Shown: positions 47,513 to 60,233, counted from the first letter of the stretch. The stretch is DNA of 64,000 nucleotides from Hoplostethus atlanticus (GCA_034670405.1 JAXDDX010000217.1:31001-95000), one strand, 5' to 3'. Notes: a model not told the origin generated them from the sequence alone. Made by a program: numbers and translations.

Positions 47513-49881
47513 CTAAGAGGACAGAAAGGTCAGTGTTAGCAAAAGAGTCACACAAAGGCAGAGTGAGGTGGACTCTAGACCTAGGTTAACTAGTAGTGGG
47601 GGGCAATCACACTGGGTTGCACACTGGGTTTGAACCAAGGATGCCAGAGTTATGTGGTATGTGCCTTAGCCAACTGAGCAACCAGGATGCCCTACAAACA
47701 CTTTTTATAGTTTGTTTAAGTCTACTTAGTTACAAGATGAGTGGGATTTGCCACATAGGATCAATAGAAATCTTAGACAGCTTACTGCTGCTCCACACAG
47801 GTTAAAACACTGACAATTATTTGCAAATACTATGTGACCCAGGTCTGATAGACGTCATAAATGTTAATATTTTAAAATGAATGAATGTGTCTATCTTTAA
47901 ATACAATCAAAAAGGTGTCAATGCAAACAAGCTGGATAGATGTGAACGGGTTTTGTGCGGATGCACTGAATAGCCAATAGTGTGACACCACATTACAGTG
48001 AAGACATTTAGGGTAAAATGAAATATTGGTAAAATGAAATATTGTAAAATATTAAACAATCTGCAGACAAAATATCTGAATCTCTCCAAACAAAATAAAA
48101 TCAACGAAAAGATGAATAAGCAGGAATTATTCTTTCCAACACAACCTAATAGAGGAGGACCAGCACATATGAGGTGGAAGTGCTTAGGTCAGCGGCTCCC
48201 AAGTCCCTTGAAGACACCGTGAAATTGTGCGGCTACTGCAATATGATCTGCATATTAAACTGTGCTGACCTTATTCTGAAAGCTGGTCATCTGGACAGCC
48301 GCTGTCACTCTCACAGTCCAAGTAGAAAGTGGCTTTGTTTACAAGTTCAGCTTCTCATAATGTAGACCGATGCAACAGAAGGACTACTGCTTTCCAGTTT
48401 AATTCATCTCATCATTGAATTACAAAGATCAAAGTGTAAATTAGGTATTTTTATAACTAGCTATTAACTTTAAAATAATTTTCTTCAGTATAGCAGAGAA
48501 AAACTCTAATTCCTGAGAAGTTTTAAAGACACAATTGACCAGAATAAGGCTAGAGGCAGATATGTGATATATATATATTGTAATAATTTTGAAATTGGTT
48601 GTTGAAACTAACATCAAATGCCAACTGTGTGATGTGTGACTCCTGGCATGTTGAGGCCAGTGGTTCTGCTGTAATGTTATGTAGCAGTGGTGCCGGGGGG
48701 TAATTTGAGTTTTGGTTCCACATTTGTCTCTGTTTGAGTCCCAGATATGGCTCTAGTGCAGGATGCACTGCTAAGACGTTTTCTCAGGATACTAAATCAT
48801 AAACATCCATAAACATCAAGGCTATACTTCCTTGTGTTCAAGAGGGTTATTTTGTTCAATTTTACTGTTTAATTTAATTTTCTTACTTTCTCAAGCCGTG
48901 CTAGTCATTTTCTGTGGTGGAGCAGCACTGCTGAATGAAAACGGAGGAAAAACTGTGAGGCACCTGAAAATCCCCAGGTCATCAGTCACATGCAGGCATG
49001 TTTTAAGCCACCCTGGCAACAGTCAGTGATGGACGCCATTGCAATGGAGTGAGGGAGTGTGGGGCTTCATGAAATGAAAATGTAACCTTCAGATCTTGCA
49101 AATCAAAACATAAATGGATTATGGTATTTTCTATTCATATCTATGAAACCGCCACCCGAGGCAGATGATATACAGTTAACAATCCCTCCCGAAGAAAAAC
49201 AAAAAAATCAAGGAATAAAATATCCAATCTAATAAAAAATAGAGAAATCAAAAATCAGTCTATTACAAGCGATCCACTCATATCTGGACTGAGAGGCAAA
49301 ATCAGTGTGTTAGTCACTGGACTCATTCATTTAAGCAGCAGAGTCAATGGATCATCCTCAGCAGCATATGCTACTGTATGGCTGAGGGGAGCCGCGCTGT
49401 GCACACTTGCCCAGCAACATGCTTACATCACAGAGCACGTGCTGGGCGTGATTCAGTGTGCCAGTGTTTACAGTGGAGTGATTACGCGCCTGTCTTGAGG
49501 CATGTTCAGTCTAGTGCTGCTGTTTACATCTGCCTGCCCGGTGGAGGCTGTAGAGACGACACTGGTGCATGGGTGGGCACCGCCGAGAGACAAGCCACCT
49601 TTCTTTACCGGCGTGTAAACAAGTCAAAGTCCGCGAAGGCACCTTTCATAATTCCTCATATCCCAGCATAAGATAAGGCAGTGGTGCTGCTGCAGCCACA
49701 GTGTTCTGCAGCTCTGGAAGGAGGGGAAGGGGAAGAGGAGGAGAGAAAAAAAAAAAACCCTGCGCAGTGCAGACTCGGCTTTGCATGCAATACCGAAGGG
49801 CCCCAGTGAGGAGGGGAGGGGGGGATAAAAGGGAAGGTATGAGGTGTGGGGGAATCGCAAAAGAGAGGGAAAAAAACTCAC
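47513..49881. other. jcad: jcad second coding intron
   Basis: Carries a reversed tRNA-like SINE head (47.6 kb); otherwise AT-rich and unremarkable. Confidence 0.75.
47590..47700 (-). repeat. tRNA-like SINE head, reversed
   Basis: gggtttgaaccaaggatgcc and gccttagccaactgagcaac give reversed B and A boxes spaced as in a tRNA. It lies in the jcad intron. Confidence 0.5.
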
Positions 49882-50226
49882 CCACTATCTGTGGCGAGAG
49901 AATCACCCAAGGGCTGAGCGTCACCTAGGTTACCACTGCCGGCTTCTTTTCTCCTTTGGATCCTTTCCCCGCTCTCGTTGTCCGTGGCGGGGTAGCCCTT
50001 CGCCAGTGCCTGCCTGCTGCCGTAGATGCCGATGATAGACGCCCCCCGGTCTGCCTCGTACCCGTTCAGCGTCCCGCGGCCGGCCCTGTTGTCCACGAGC
50101 TCGCGCTGGCAATCAGCGGGGCGCTTGTCATAAGGCGTGGCTGACGGAGGGCCGCTCCTGGGCAATTTATATCCATGGGAAATGAGGAGGTCCTCCACGC
50201 TGTACATGGTGTTGTCGCTCTCGCTT
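49882..50226 (-). CDS. jcad: jcad exon with start codon
   Basis: Acceptor ctcctgcccag at 50,227; about 19 nt of 5' UTR; ATG at 50,207; donor AGTGG|GTGAGT, phase 2. It encodes MYSVEDLLISHGYKLPRSGP, the family signature N terminus. Later come DKRPADCQRELVDNRAGRGT and ASIIGIYGSRQALAKG. The start is fixed by homology to the human protein. Confidence 0.96.
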
Positions 50227-50316
50227 CTGGGCAGGAGGGCAAAGGTGTGTGTGTTGCCTTATGCGCAGTGCTGCTGGTGGAAGCTGGAGCACGGTTGCTC
50301 AGCAGAGGCCATCACT

Positions 50317-50331
50317 GGGGGGGGGGGGGGG
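50317..50331. repeat. G homopolymer
   Basis: About 15 G, 90 bp upstream of the jcad ATG exon acceptor; could pair as a C-rich polypyrimidine tract on the transcript. Confidence 0.85.
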
Positions 50332-50439
50332 CACAGGGGAGGGAAAAGGTAACACTTGGACACATGACATCTTCATATAAAGGATGTGTCATTTTAATGG
50401 CATCATGTGTTAATACATGTTAGGTAAGTCAGCATCTTT

Positions 50440-50690
50440 TAAATCACTTCTATAGACGGACCTCTATGTAATGGTTCTTGATCCTGCTCATTTTATTATG
50501 TTGTGTTGTTTCTTATTTTATGGCATTCTTCAAATGCCTATCTGCACTATGATTTTATTGTGTTTTTATTGTATTTTATTTTTTATGTTCTTCTTTTTAA
50601 ATCTCATGTAAATCACTTTGAATGGCCTCCATGTATGAAATGTGCTATACAAATAAACTTGATTGATTGATTGATTGATTGATTGATTCA
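50440..50690 (+). repeat. LINE 3' tail with (ATTG)n
   Basis: aatcactttgaatggcctcc and gtgctatacaaataaacttg, followed by an (ATTG)n microsatellite at 50,660-50,688. A typical LINE terminus in the jcad 5' intron. Confidence 0.55.
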
Positions 50691-50714
50691 CTCATTCATC
50701 TATGGTATCTGTAC

Positions 50715-50850
50715 ATCCTCCTTTTAATGTATTTGCTGCTTCTTATTTCATCTCCTCATAATGTATTTTACTTTTATACTTTTATGCTTTACTTTGTCAA
50801 ATCTGCTTTTAGATAAGTGCTAAATAAATAAAGTTTATTATTATGTTATT
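50715..50850 (+). repeat. Second LINE-like 3' tail
   Basis: agataagtgctaaataaata and aagtttattattatg tail immediately after the first one. Confidence 0.45.
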
Positions 50851-51433
50851 ATTAGCGTTAATAACATTAATGATGTGGTGTGAATGTGTGATGATGTTAA
50901 CATATGCTGTGTTGAAAACTAAAATAAGCGCCGTCCTAAATTGAACACATGGGTGTGTTGAACACGATGCATCCTTTTTAAAGGGTGTCAGAAAGACCAA
51001 CTCTACAGTTTTAAAGGAGAACATCACAGGATATGTTATTCCTGTTGTCTAGGACAGTCCGATTCATATTTGTGAACATGAACAACCAGAAAACTGAGAC
51101 TCGTGATATCGGCCATACCCTCGGGTGCTCACACGGCCATCTTTACCATATTTCCCAATCCATTGACTAATATAGGAATTGTTAAATTGAGTGTTCTTCG
51201 CTCCTAACAAACATCAATTCCTTTGTCACCCTTTGCAGAGATAAATGAGATAAATACAGCGGAGAAGCGGTCGACCTCAACGCAAGCAGGTTCTAGGAGG
51301 CTAGAAAGTTCATCAGTCAATATAATCACTCTTATTGTTCTCCAGGGACATCCAAAGCAGCGCCTGGGCAGATGCACTAAACTGTGCCTGTGCCAATACA
51401 ATCACATACTTCCAATAGCTTTACTTAACAAAG

Positions 51434-51465
51434 GACTAAGACTAAGACTAAGACTAAGACTAAGA
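51434..51465. repeat. (GACTAA)n short tandem repeat
   Basis: About five hexamer units. Confidence 0.9.
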
Positions 51466-51599
51466 ACTGTGTTTCATGTTAAGAGACACCATTGCTGCCA
51501 CTCACTACACTTTCATCTACAGCTGCAACCAAACTGGCTGAGCACACATCGCTATTGAACAGTGAACGTTCAATATGTGGAGTGATACGTATTTCATAC

Positions 51600-51775
51600 T
51601 GCCCATCATATATCTTGCCATGTCCCTTTGCGCTCTATGTGAGCTTGTCCCTGTGCCATGTGTGCCAGTTTGTACTGTGAAACTGTGAAAGTTGTCAGTA
51701 TATCTCTGCACCGATGTCGCCATGGAAAATTCCCATACATGAACTGTACTTCTGGATTCTGGTTCTGAATCTCAA
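51600..51775 (+). repeat. Dispersed repeat family C, copy 4
   Basis: Contains gtcagtatatctctgcacc and attcccatacatg, and ends ggattctggttctgaa. Confidence 0.55.
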
Positions 51776-52426
51776 AAATCGATATAAAGTTCAATTCTGA
51801 CTATCAAATTCTTTCATCACATGGAAAAACCTGAAATAATACTAAAACTAGCAGTATTATAAAAACCAAAACTAAAGTTAATGATAAAGCTGAAATCAAA
51901 CTTAAACCTCCATCCAGAATGAACTCAAATAAAAGATTATCTGAGTTCTTGTCAGATTTCGTTCCAGTTTCATGTGATATTTTCGACTCATTCTTCTTAT
52001 ACTTCTATAATAACGTGTAATAAGTGAGAGAAATGTGTATATTTCATGTTTCATTTCACGTCTCTGGAAAGCTGTGTTGTTTTCCATCTCCTACATGATG
52101 ATTCTAGTGTGTGCACCATATTATATGAATTTCCTCATTTAGACTCTGCGAGTAAAAACCCCCTCCACGCCAGACCGGCACACCAGACGTCGCCATGAGC
52201 GGAAACTGTTCAACAAAGTGTCGAAACTGCGGTTTATGTTTTCAACACTTGCCGCCTCTTCTCTCTGACTTCAGTCGCAGTGTCATGGATGTGAAAGATG
52301 GATTACGTCAGTGTCGTCTTAAAGATGCAACAAGTGGTTAAAAGGAGAAAATCTTTGTAGTATGATTGCATGAACACAGACCTAAAACAAATCTGGTTTA
52401 GACTCAATATGAAAGTTCCTATACTG

Positions 52427-52429
<3 letters not shown>

Positions 52430-52468
<39 letters not shown>
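52430..52468. repeat. (TG)n microsatellite
   Basis: About 19 units in the jcad first intron. Confidence 0.95.
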
Positions 52469-52471
<3 letters not shown>

Positions 52472-55011
52472 AGCCTGTCTGATATTAATTATCCTGCCTG
52501 CAGATGACAGTGGATAAACCGTAACGCTGCGATCAAACGTTTAGCGTACATTCACATTGCTGCTAATCAGGTTTGGACGGTGGCTCACTGTTCACTTTCC
52601 ATTAGAAAGACGTCTCCTAAAGGACTAGTATGGTGTTGAGTCACAGAGCGCTAGACTAGACTTTTACCACGTTAACTTATGGTGATGGTTTTTGCCAAAA
52701 GTGACCATCATGGACACATTTCTGTTTTAATTTCCTTCTCTTTATCAGTGAAAGTCGAGCGCTGCGTCTTATTACTCTTCATGAATAGATGTAGTGTCAC
52801 ATACGGACGTGATGTGACAATATTGAGAATCAGGTTTTAACCCGTCAATTTACGTGTGACTGCATGGCGGCTACTGTTGCCGCTGGACCATCCACAGACA
52901 TACAAACAGCTGAATATCTACTGTACTGATACTATATACTATAATATACTGATAGGACAATATATAGTGCCTGTTGTTGCAGTGCATTGTGGGTGTGTGC
53001 ATGTGAACAAAATATTACCCACTGGTTAATATGGTGACTTACTGTTTAAAAAATATCAATGAACTTAATAACAAATCAGCAATCAATTAATCAATGTGCT
53101 AATCCGTAACTGTCACGCCAACAGAACATAATAACTGTAACCTTATGACACTAACAGGAGAATAGACAATAAACTACTAAATCTGTCAATCTGTCTGCTA
53201 TCTATTATATATCTATTATAAAACAAACACTTCCACTAAATGATCCTCCCTCCTCTCCTCTTGACCTTAAGTTGACCTTAACGTCCATCACTCCATAACT
53301 TTGCCCACGTCTCATTTAGGAGCAGCCTCTCGTCTGGGAGGTTATTTCAGACTGATGGTTCACTGTAAACCTCCAGATCAGATCATTAATGCTATCAGGA
53401 TGGATAAAACCCTCCGCGCCACAGCCAGCCGGGGTGTAACTATCTTCTCAAGGACAACACATATGAAAATGGATTGGCCAATCATGAACGTCACTGTCAC
53501 TTCACTGACTGCGAGGCCAGGACAATCAAGTAACATCCTGAATTCGGGGCTCGTGGGCGAAGGAGCCCTCCAACTATTCATGGCTCTTCAAGTGGAGCAA
53601 ATAGCCCACTGTTGTGAATGGAGCACAAAAATCAACTCAAGGGCTTCTTGAATTAACCAAACCCAGAAGCAGTCATGACAAGCCCAACTGGACTGGGAAA
53701 CGTAGCCTGTACTTTAACGAACCAGACAGACCGGGGCCCCTTTTGACAAGGTCATGACTTGAAACGATCACAGGGGAACTTTGCACATGCGCCTTCATGC
53801 ATTGCAACACCAAAACTGCCATAATTAATAATAACAACTTAGTTATTAGCATGCACATTATTGACACCGTGCAGAATAACAACGGGCTTGTACGCAAGCA
53901 AAGCTAACATCAGTTGGTACAGAATCCACCGGTGAGGTCATGCACAAGCCAATAATTGCGTTGAGTTGATGTCAATTCTGCTTTTGGGCACACATAGATC
54001 CATTTACACCGCTGGAGCTCTCATTGATAACTCCCCCAATACAACAGTACAAACACAATGTCAAGTTGTGGATCGAGTCTTTAAACTTGCTTCTATTCCA
54101 TCGATCTTCCGTGCTGAGGGAGGGAGGCCCCCAGCGCACAGCCATGGCCTACCAGTCTGCATGCACAGGTAGTGGCCACTGTAACACATCAGCACTAGCA
54201 GGCAGCACCACCCTAACTGCTAAGGGAGTGTACCTTCGTCTTACCTAGTGACAGGGAAAACAGGCTGACATCAGGGTAATCGGGGGAAAAACTGCCTATC
54301 TGAACTAATCAGAAGCACAAGTTCAGCGTGTCTGGAATTAAGAGGACTTTGTGTTAACTAAGTCCATCTAATTCCCTGAAAAACATCATTTCCCCTGGCT
54401 GATCACACATTGTATGAATGAATAACGACGTGAAATGGATCTATTATATCGCAGCACATAGCTATCAATAATACATTATTGTTAGAAAAAGCTGTGTGCG
54501 CGTGGATACAGTATGTGGTATGACCTGCTACAGCCCCTTGCTATACTGCAGTGTTATATGGCACAGCCTACATAAAATTGACTGCTAAGAAATGATTTTC
54601 AAATCAGCTTTGCTCCCAGTAGCATCTACCCTGCTTCGCCCCAGTGCCGCAGGTCCAGCGCCTAGGAATAAAAAAAAAAAAATCTCTCTATACCTGCACG
54701 CGCTGTTAAGTTGAAAATATAGTCAGCGGTCATGTTTTGACGAAAAGCCGCTTGGCCAAATCATAACCCCCGTTGCAATTTTTACATCTTTCCCCGAGAA
54801 AATGTACGCATCACACAAGCGAGCGCACACCCTCCGCCACCGCGCCGGGAAAAACAGCGGCTCGGCGCGGATCTGTCGAAGGGCGAACAATTTCTAGGTG
54901 TGTGCAAGTTGAAGCGCGGTTAATGATAAGGTTTTTGCAGATGCGTCTTCGCTGACTGTGTGTGTTTACCGAGACCCGCTGCCCTGCGCTACCGTGGAGG
55001 CTATACGTGAG

Positions 55012-55012
<1 letters not shown>

Positions 55013-55043
<31 letters not shown>
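55013..55043. repeat. (CA)n microsatellite
   Basis: About 15 units followed by an A run, in the likely jcad promoter. Confidence 0.9.
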
Positions 55044-55048
<5 letters not shown>

Positions 55049-55194
55049 AAAGGAAAATATTGAAAAAACAGTCAACCCCTCCCTAGAAATAACCCGCGGT
55101 CGGCCGAGGGGGAGAAATCCTGCAGCAAGGATGCCATAACATTGCAAAACGGTTGTAAGGGCGTAGTGCCGGAGAGACGCATACCTGGGAAGAT

Positions 55195-55290
55195 GCTTGG
55201 CGCGGCCGTCGCAGTTCCCCTGCGCCCAGCTTCAGCTGCTGAGAGCACTGCACAGAGCCGGAGCCGAGCATGCCGATTGGTAGGCAGAGA
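55195..55290 (-). other. jcad: Candidate non-coding first exon of jcad
   Basis: The minus strand carries a GC-rich segment ending CCCAG|GTATGC, a good donor. An inverted CCAAT box (ccgattgg, about 55,273-55,280) lies within or just above it. The ATG exon at 50,226 has an acceptor and only 19 nt of leader, so an upstream non-coding exon is required. The transcription start is not determined. Confidence 0.4.
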
Positions 55291-55445
55291 CGCGCTGGTT
55301 GCTGGCTGCCTGGACTGGGCTCTCCTCACTACAGCCGAGGCGGGGTGGGCTCCTCGTATGCAGGCAAGCCACAGAGAGGGGATGTCAAAATGGTTTCTTC
55401 CAAACTGTTTCTCACAAGTTTGCTTTTTTTTCATAGCAACAGTCT

Positions 55446-55465
55446 TTTTTTTTTTTTTTTTTTTC
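55446..55465. repeat. Poly(T) run
   Basis: About 20 T; may be the A tail of a minus-strand retroposon, but no body is recognised. Confidence 0.8.
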
Positions 55466-56029
55466 CATTGATTCTGGCCTATTGACTTGAATGATAAATA
55501 CATAGTAGTTAGGCCTCTGTCTCAGCATGGTAAACCTAACCCTTTCTTGTGTTTCTGCAAGAAAGGTCAGCCATCACTTGCTGGGTTCCACTGCGTTATT
55601 GATCTGGATTGGCGATAGAAACTCTTTCTCTCAGTGACAGATTTCTCCATGAAGCACTTTGTGTCTCCATAACTGTTAAGTTGTAGATGTACAGTATGGC
55701 AGCAAGCAGCACCACACCCTTGGTGATGTTGATGACTCGTCAGTGTGTGTCCCCCCTCCCATCCAATGCCAAGACAGCTTGGCTAATTAAATGTGCTGGG
55801 CTCAGGCCTTCCTGTGCCAACTGTGACATGCTGCTGCACTCTGAGGGATCCCTCCATCACAGCGACGAAGCAACGCCACCTCCCAGAGATCCACTAACTG
55901 ATGAAGAAGTGTCGCAGCCCAACCTTGACGGTCCCTCAAAATGAAAATCGAGTGTTTGTATTTGTAAACTTTATTTAAGGGTGTTATTGAGTACGCCTGC
56001 ACTTTTTTTTTTCCCACACGTATACATGA

Positions 56030-56265
56030 GAGCTGCCCAGTACAACTAGTCCTCCACTGTTGGCTACTGAGCAGCTCCACTGAAGCAGGTGAGGGCTGAA
56101 GTGCCTTGCTCAAGGGTAGAGCATTACTCACTGACTATCTCTGTCCAGATTTTCCCAGCCAGTCCAGTTATTTGAACCGACAACCTTTCGATTACAAGTC
56201 TGTCTCTGTAACCTGCAGGCTGCTGCCAAACGCAGTTGTCACTAAGATAGAAATAGCGGGGGAGA
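56030..56265 (-). repeat. tRNA-derived SINE, nearly complete, reversed
   Basis: Read on the minus strand: ggttacagagacag, then gttgtcggttcaaat (B box), cttgagcaaggcacttcag, and a gtggaggactagttgtactg body. It has a T-rich tract at the plus-strand left edge, i.e. a 3' A-rich tail. Confidence 0.6.
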
Positions 56266-56687
56266 GTTTGGATATGTGTGTGTGTGTGTGTGCGTGTGTG
56301 TGAATGCCGCGTTCACGTTCACACCAGAAGAAGCGGAAGAACGGGGTGACGTCTCATTCATTCATTCTCGTGTTAAACTCTGAACGGCCATCATTTAAAA
56401 GGTAGGGTATCGACCTTAAACGAACTGCAGCAGATATTGCTTCACTTTTCACGGTTCAGGGTTGATTGTATTAGTGTGAATTAGTGTGAGTTAACAGCAG
56501 CGACAGGCAGGAATCAAGGATGACAAGCAGCAAAGGTCCTCGGCTGGAAGTCGTCAAATCAATATCCCTCCATAGTACATTCTCTATGTTGACACACTCC
56601 CAACACCTTAAGGTGGAGGCTGTGGCATGTGACTGGTCTTGTCACGTGATCAATGCTGCCAGCCTGGAATGACACAACACAGACCAC

Positions 56688-56775
56688 TGTATCACCGTAT
56701 GACCGTATCACTGTATCACCGTATGACCGTATCACCGTATGACCGTATCACCGTATGACCGTATCACCGTATCAC
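56688..56775. repeat. GTATCACC/GTATGACC minisatellite
   Basis: Eight-base units GTATCACC, GTATGACC and GTATCACT repeat about ten times. Confidence 0.9.
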
Positions 56776-57944
56776 TGCCAGTGATAGTCATCTATATGGT
56801 AACATGACATGTATGCCATTTGGTGGACACTTTCATCATGATTTGTCAGGATGTGTGGCCCACATGGGAAGTGAACATAACCCTGTAGATAGGCTGAATA
56901 CTACTTTACAGCAGAGGGCAGGAGCTCAACCTCCTCCTGAACGTCGGGACAGTCCCGCCTGGCGTTGGCCTTCCTGAGGACCTGCTGATCATAAATGTCT
57001 ACAAGCTCGCTACAAGCTACAAGACTCACAACTATAATATTACTGTGCCACCTGTGTATGTAATGGTCCTTAAACTATGTATTTAAATGTATCAGCTCCT
57101 GCAGATAGATCTACACGTCTGTTGATCTTTAAGATCCTCCTCTAGTTTCACCCCTCACCTGTCAAATGTCTAAACCTCTCAGAAAGCATTTTGAAAACTG
57201 ATGTCTGATTATTTCCACCAATCACAGTCCCCGTCAAAACAAGGCTCAGGTGTGCCAGGGCGGGGCCAATCAGCTGAGTCTTTTTTTTTTTGATTGGTAG
57301 AAATGAGCTGTCACTCCTACTTTGCCTTGTAAACCAACGATTTACTTTCAACACTTGTTTGAAAATGGTCATATTGTCTGTGAGGTCAGTGGAGGTCAGT
57401 GGAGGTGTCCACTGTTTATTGTCTTTTTGCCTTTCTCTTGGTCTTGAACAGGACTCGATTTGCTCTGGTCTCGGTCTGGACTCAAACTGGACTGGACCTA
57501 GCGTTGAAATTGACTTGGACTCGGCTCGGCTGCAGCCCTGCGCCCTGGTCTAGACGTGCAGAAATAGTCTGGTGTTCACATCTGCCACCAATGAACACTT
57601 TGATGACTTCCTTTGCTTGTGGACGTCTCAGAGTAATATAGAAACATGTCATTTGACAGAAGGGAAATTACTTTGCTGTTTTCATCACCTGTCACATGGC
57701 TAGCTGTGTGCTAACGGCTAGCTGCGTGCTAACAGCGGGTGGTCTCACACCTTATTAAAACCATATTAGTTGTACTTCACCAGGCGGGGCAGACTTTTAC
57801 AAGAGTGAAGGCCTTTGACTCTAAACCTCTGGCTCTGAATACTCAACCAACAGGCTTCATATGTGAAAGGAAAAGCCATGAGACTGGTCTGGGAGTGAGC
57901 AGGCCTCTTCCACCGTCATCTTGAATCAGTGTGTTTGCCTTTTG

Positions 57945-58205
57945 AAAACTTCTGAAAAGAAAAATTGGAAGAGGTCTATTCCAAAAAACTATTTATCCCT
58001 TCTGGGGAAAACATCATCACCTGAGGTTTGTCGTTCAATATTTCTTAAATATAGGAGATGTATTCCAGTGTTTTCATTTTGTCAACTAAGGATTTATGTC
58101 CAAGCGTGCCATAACTTATTTTAATGTTTTTCTATAGTGTAAGAGCAGCTGTTCCCTCTTCCAGATGGTGGATATCTCACTTTAGAATGAAACTCTTTGC
58201 CGGTT
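57945..58205 (+). repeat. Dispersed repeat family B, copy 1
   Basis: About 250 bp similar to 61,150-61,400 in the same orientation, with shared ttcaatatttct...aaatatag, cattttgtcaac and gtaagagcagc motifs. Confidence 0.55.
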
Positions 58206-58696
58206 CATGAGGTGTTGCTGTGTGTTTTTCCCATTAGAGGTACAACTGAGACTTGCTGAAGCTGTTTGAGACTTGATGAAGGTCGGCGGCTCTGCTTTTT
58301 TTTTCTTCTTCCAAGCATTAGAGAGTTATGGTGGAGCCTTGTGGTTCATCTAGTCGGGAAACAAGAAACGAGTCTTGAGCCGTGGACAGATTAAAAGCAG
58401 CAGGAAAAATAATCAGTCAAGTTCTGTGGACGTCAAAACCCTTTTCCCTGTTATGGAAGTCACTATTACATGATTTCCAGACCTGGTTCAAACAGTATCT
58501 GCAAATAATTCTCAATGTTCGTGTTAACCTGCTTGCAGCACCAGGTAGAGAAGTATATGTTGTCTCAAATACTTTCCTGTGATCGTTTACATTTTCTGGC
58601 AACCGTTTTATCGTTCTATGTGGCAAAGCCCATCTAGACCTCAATGGAAGAAAACAAACCAGAAATGTATTTGTAAATATTATTTGATCCACATTT

Positions 58697-58960
58697 ACTC
58701 ATGGAGGGTTCAGTGGCTCAGTGGTTAGCAATCAAACCAAATCACATTTATCTAGCTCTTAATCAATGCTCTCCTGTCCTTTACCGCCTACCATCAAGGT
58801 GCCCTTGAGCAAGGCACTCAACCCCCACCTGCTCCAGTGGATCTGCCCAGTGGCCACCAGCAGAATACTGTGGTTGTACTGGGCAGATCCCAGGTCTGAA
58901 TGTGAACAAGTGTATGAACGTAAAAAACGGTGGTGCTGAAAAAGCACAAAAGCAAAATGA
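58697..58960 (+). repeat. SINE
   Basis: ggttcagtggctcagtggtt (A-box-like), gcccttgagcaaggcactca, ctgtggttgtactgggcaga and a tail with gtgctgaaaaagcacaaaag. Confidence 0.55.
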
Positions 58961-60179
58961 TGCAACATCTGTATCTATTAGTTTTTTGATTAATGGGTTT
59001 GATCATGTATTGATCATGTAGTTGTTCTTGTTCCGAGGTGTCTGATGTGTTGTGTCTTTTTATTGTTCATTTTCTGTGTCGAGTGGCATGGAAGTAAGTA
59101 AACATTACATGGTACGTCTGTGCATACGACAACAAACCTGAGCTTGAACTGTATTGCTATGCAGTAATTCCACCAACAGCCCAAATGTGTCTCAGTTTTG
59201 CACTTAGACACAAATATTCATCTTGACCATGAAGTCACTACCCGATATATCAAATAAAATATTATTCTCTGTCTTCTAAGTTATTCTCCTCCCAAGGCTG
59301 TCAGGACATCTTGCAATGTACCCATTTTGTGCCCTGACCCTTTGAGAAACACTGTCAATGCCACATAAATCCACTTGCCATAGATTGTACTTTATATGAA
59401 GCATTTTACTTCTTACTAAGTGCTTAACAACAAGATATAAAGGCAATAATTGAAACCAGATGCAAAGGTACAATTTCATAAAAATCTGTCAAAGGTAAAA
59501 CAAATGGAGGACAGAAAGAAAGAAAGCTAGATGCTGTAATGTTTCTTAGCTTCTAATGTTAAAGTTTGTAGAGTTGGATGCTCTTTGGATAAAAAGGTCC
59601 TCTAGTAATCATGTGGGGAACAGAGAGAACCAAGACTCCTTTAAAAAGCCTTTATGGGGAGTCAGAATTCAGTTCAAATCTGCGACAAGACTGTCATGAC
59701 TCCTTTCCATCAAGAAAAACATCGATCGGCTCAGGCAGGGTTCATGAAAAACAGCCTCTCTTTAAAATCATAATTAGTATTTGGAAACGGCGCATGGGGT
59801 TCAAACAGACCGGCCCTGACCTGGTCATGACACCTCGTCTAACGCCGGGAAAGCTAAAAGCCTCGTTAATTCCACTGAAGCCTCAAGCCTCCATCACCAG
59901 GATGAACTTTATTAACTTAAGTCCATTCTATCCTACTCAAGAAAAACTAAAGAAATGCACTCTAATGTGATATTTGGGTCAGCTTCATCTTGACAGGCAA
60001 CCAATAAGAAAACATGTCATTGTCTATTATAACTTATTTTCCAATGTCAAGGTAATTTCTTCCATCTGAAGGTCATTGCTGCACATTATCATCATCTTAC
60101 ATGCAGAAATTAAACTATAGTGTCATATTAACTCTATTATAAGCTTCGTAAAGTCCCTTATCAGGTGTGGCGTTCCAGC

Positions 60180-60181
<2 letters not shown>

Positions 60182-60230
<49 letters not shown>
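60182..60230. repeat. (CA)n microsatellite
   Basis: About 24 units. Confidence 0.95.

Positions 60231-60233
<3 letters not shown>

Larger units (their letters stand above)
42486..50226 (-). other. jcad: Junctional cadherin 5-associated protein gene, full coding region
   Basis: JCAD (KIAA1462) is known as an endothelial cell-cell junction component that co-localises with VE-cadherin, has been linked to LATS2 and Hippo-YAP signalling, and lies at a human coronary artery disease locus. The N terminus MYSVEDLLISHGYKLPRS is almost identical to human JCAD. The second coding exon starts GFYDVPSL, like human GFYDQPLG. Three coding exons (49,882-50,207; 43,602-47,512; 42,486-42,520) join in matching phases into 1,423 codons, close to the roughly 1,360 residues of human JCAD. 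The protein is mostly disordered, with Pro-rich parts (GKPPPPPCKP near residue 570) and many Ser/Glu-rich stretches. It ends DPSRVETV, which could serve as a PDZ-type tail. Confidence 0.96.
50227..55194. other. jcad: jcad first intron (inferred)
   Basis: Two LINE tails, one family C copy, the GACTAA and TG repeats. No coding exon supported. That it is one intron depends on the first exon at 55,195 being real. Confidence 0.5.
54640..55340 (-). promoter_or_regulatory. jcad: GC/CpG-rich block, likely jcad promoter
   Basis: CpG-rich sequence with motifs such as ccgccaccgcgccggg and ggcgcggccgtcgcag stands out from AT-rich flanks. It lies about 5 kb upstream of the jcad start codon and contains the candidate first exon. 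A second weaker donor (CTCG|GTAAAC near 54,969) could mark another leader exon. A (CA)n tract (55,013-55,043) interrupts it. Confidence 0.4.

Noticed and set aside
47600-47700. Possible tRNA gene on the minus strand
   Set aside because: A- and B-box-like segments are degenerate and no cloverleaf with a proper anticodon arm is evident; it is better explained as a SINE head.
55687-55944. 85-residue plus-strand open frame near the jcad promoter
   Set aside because: No homology recognised, no splice or promoter support, and it runs up to a SINE.
56688-56775. Regular short repeats reminiscent of a CRISPR array
   Set aside because: Units are contiguous with no unique spacers; it is a minisatellite in a vertebrate genome.
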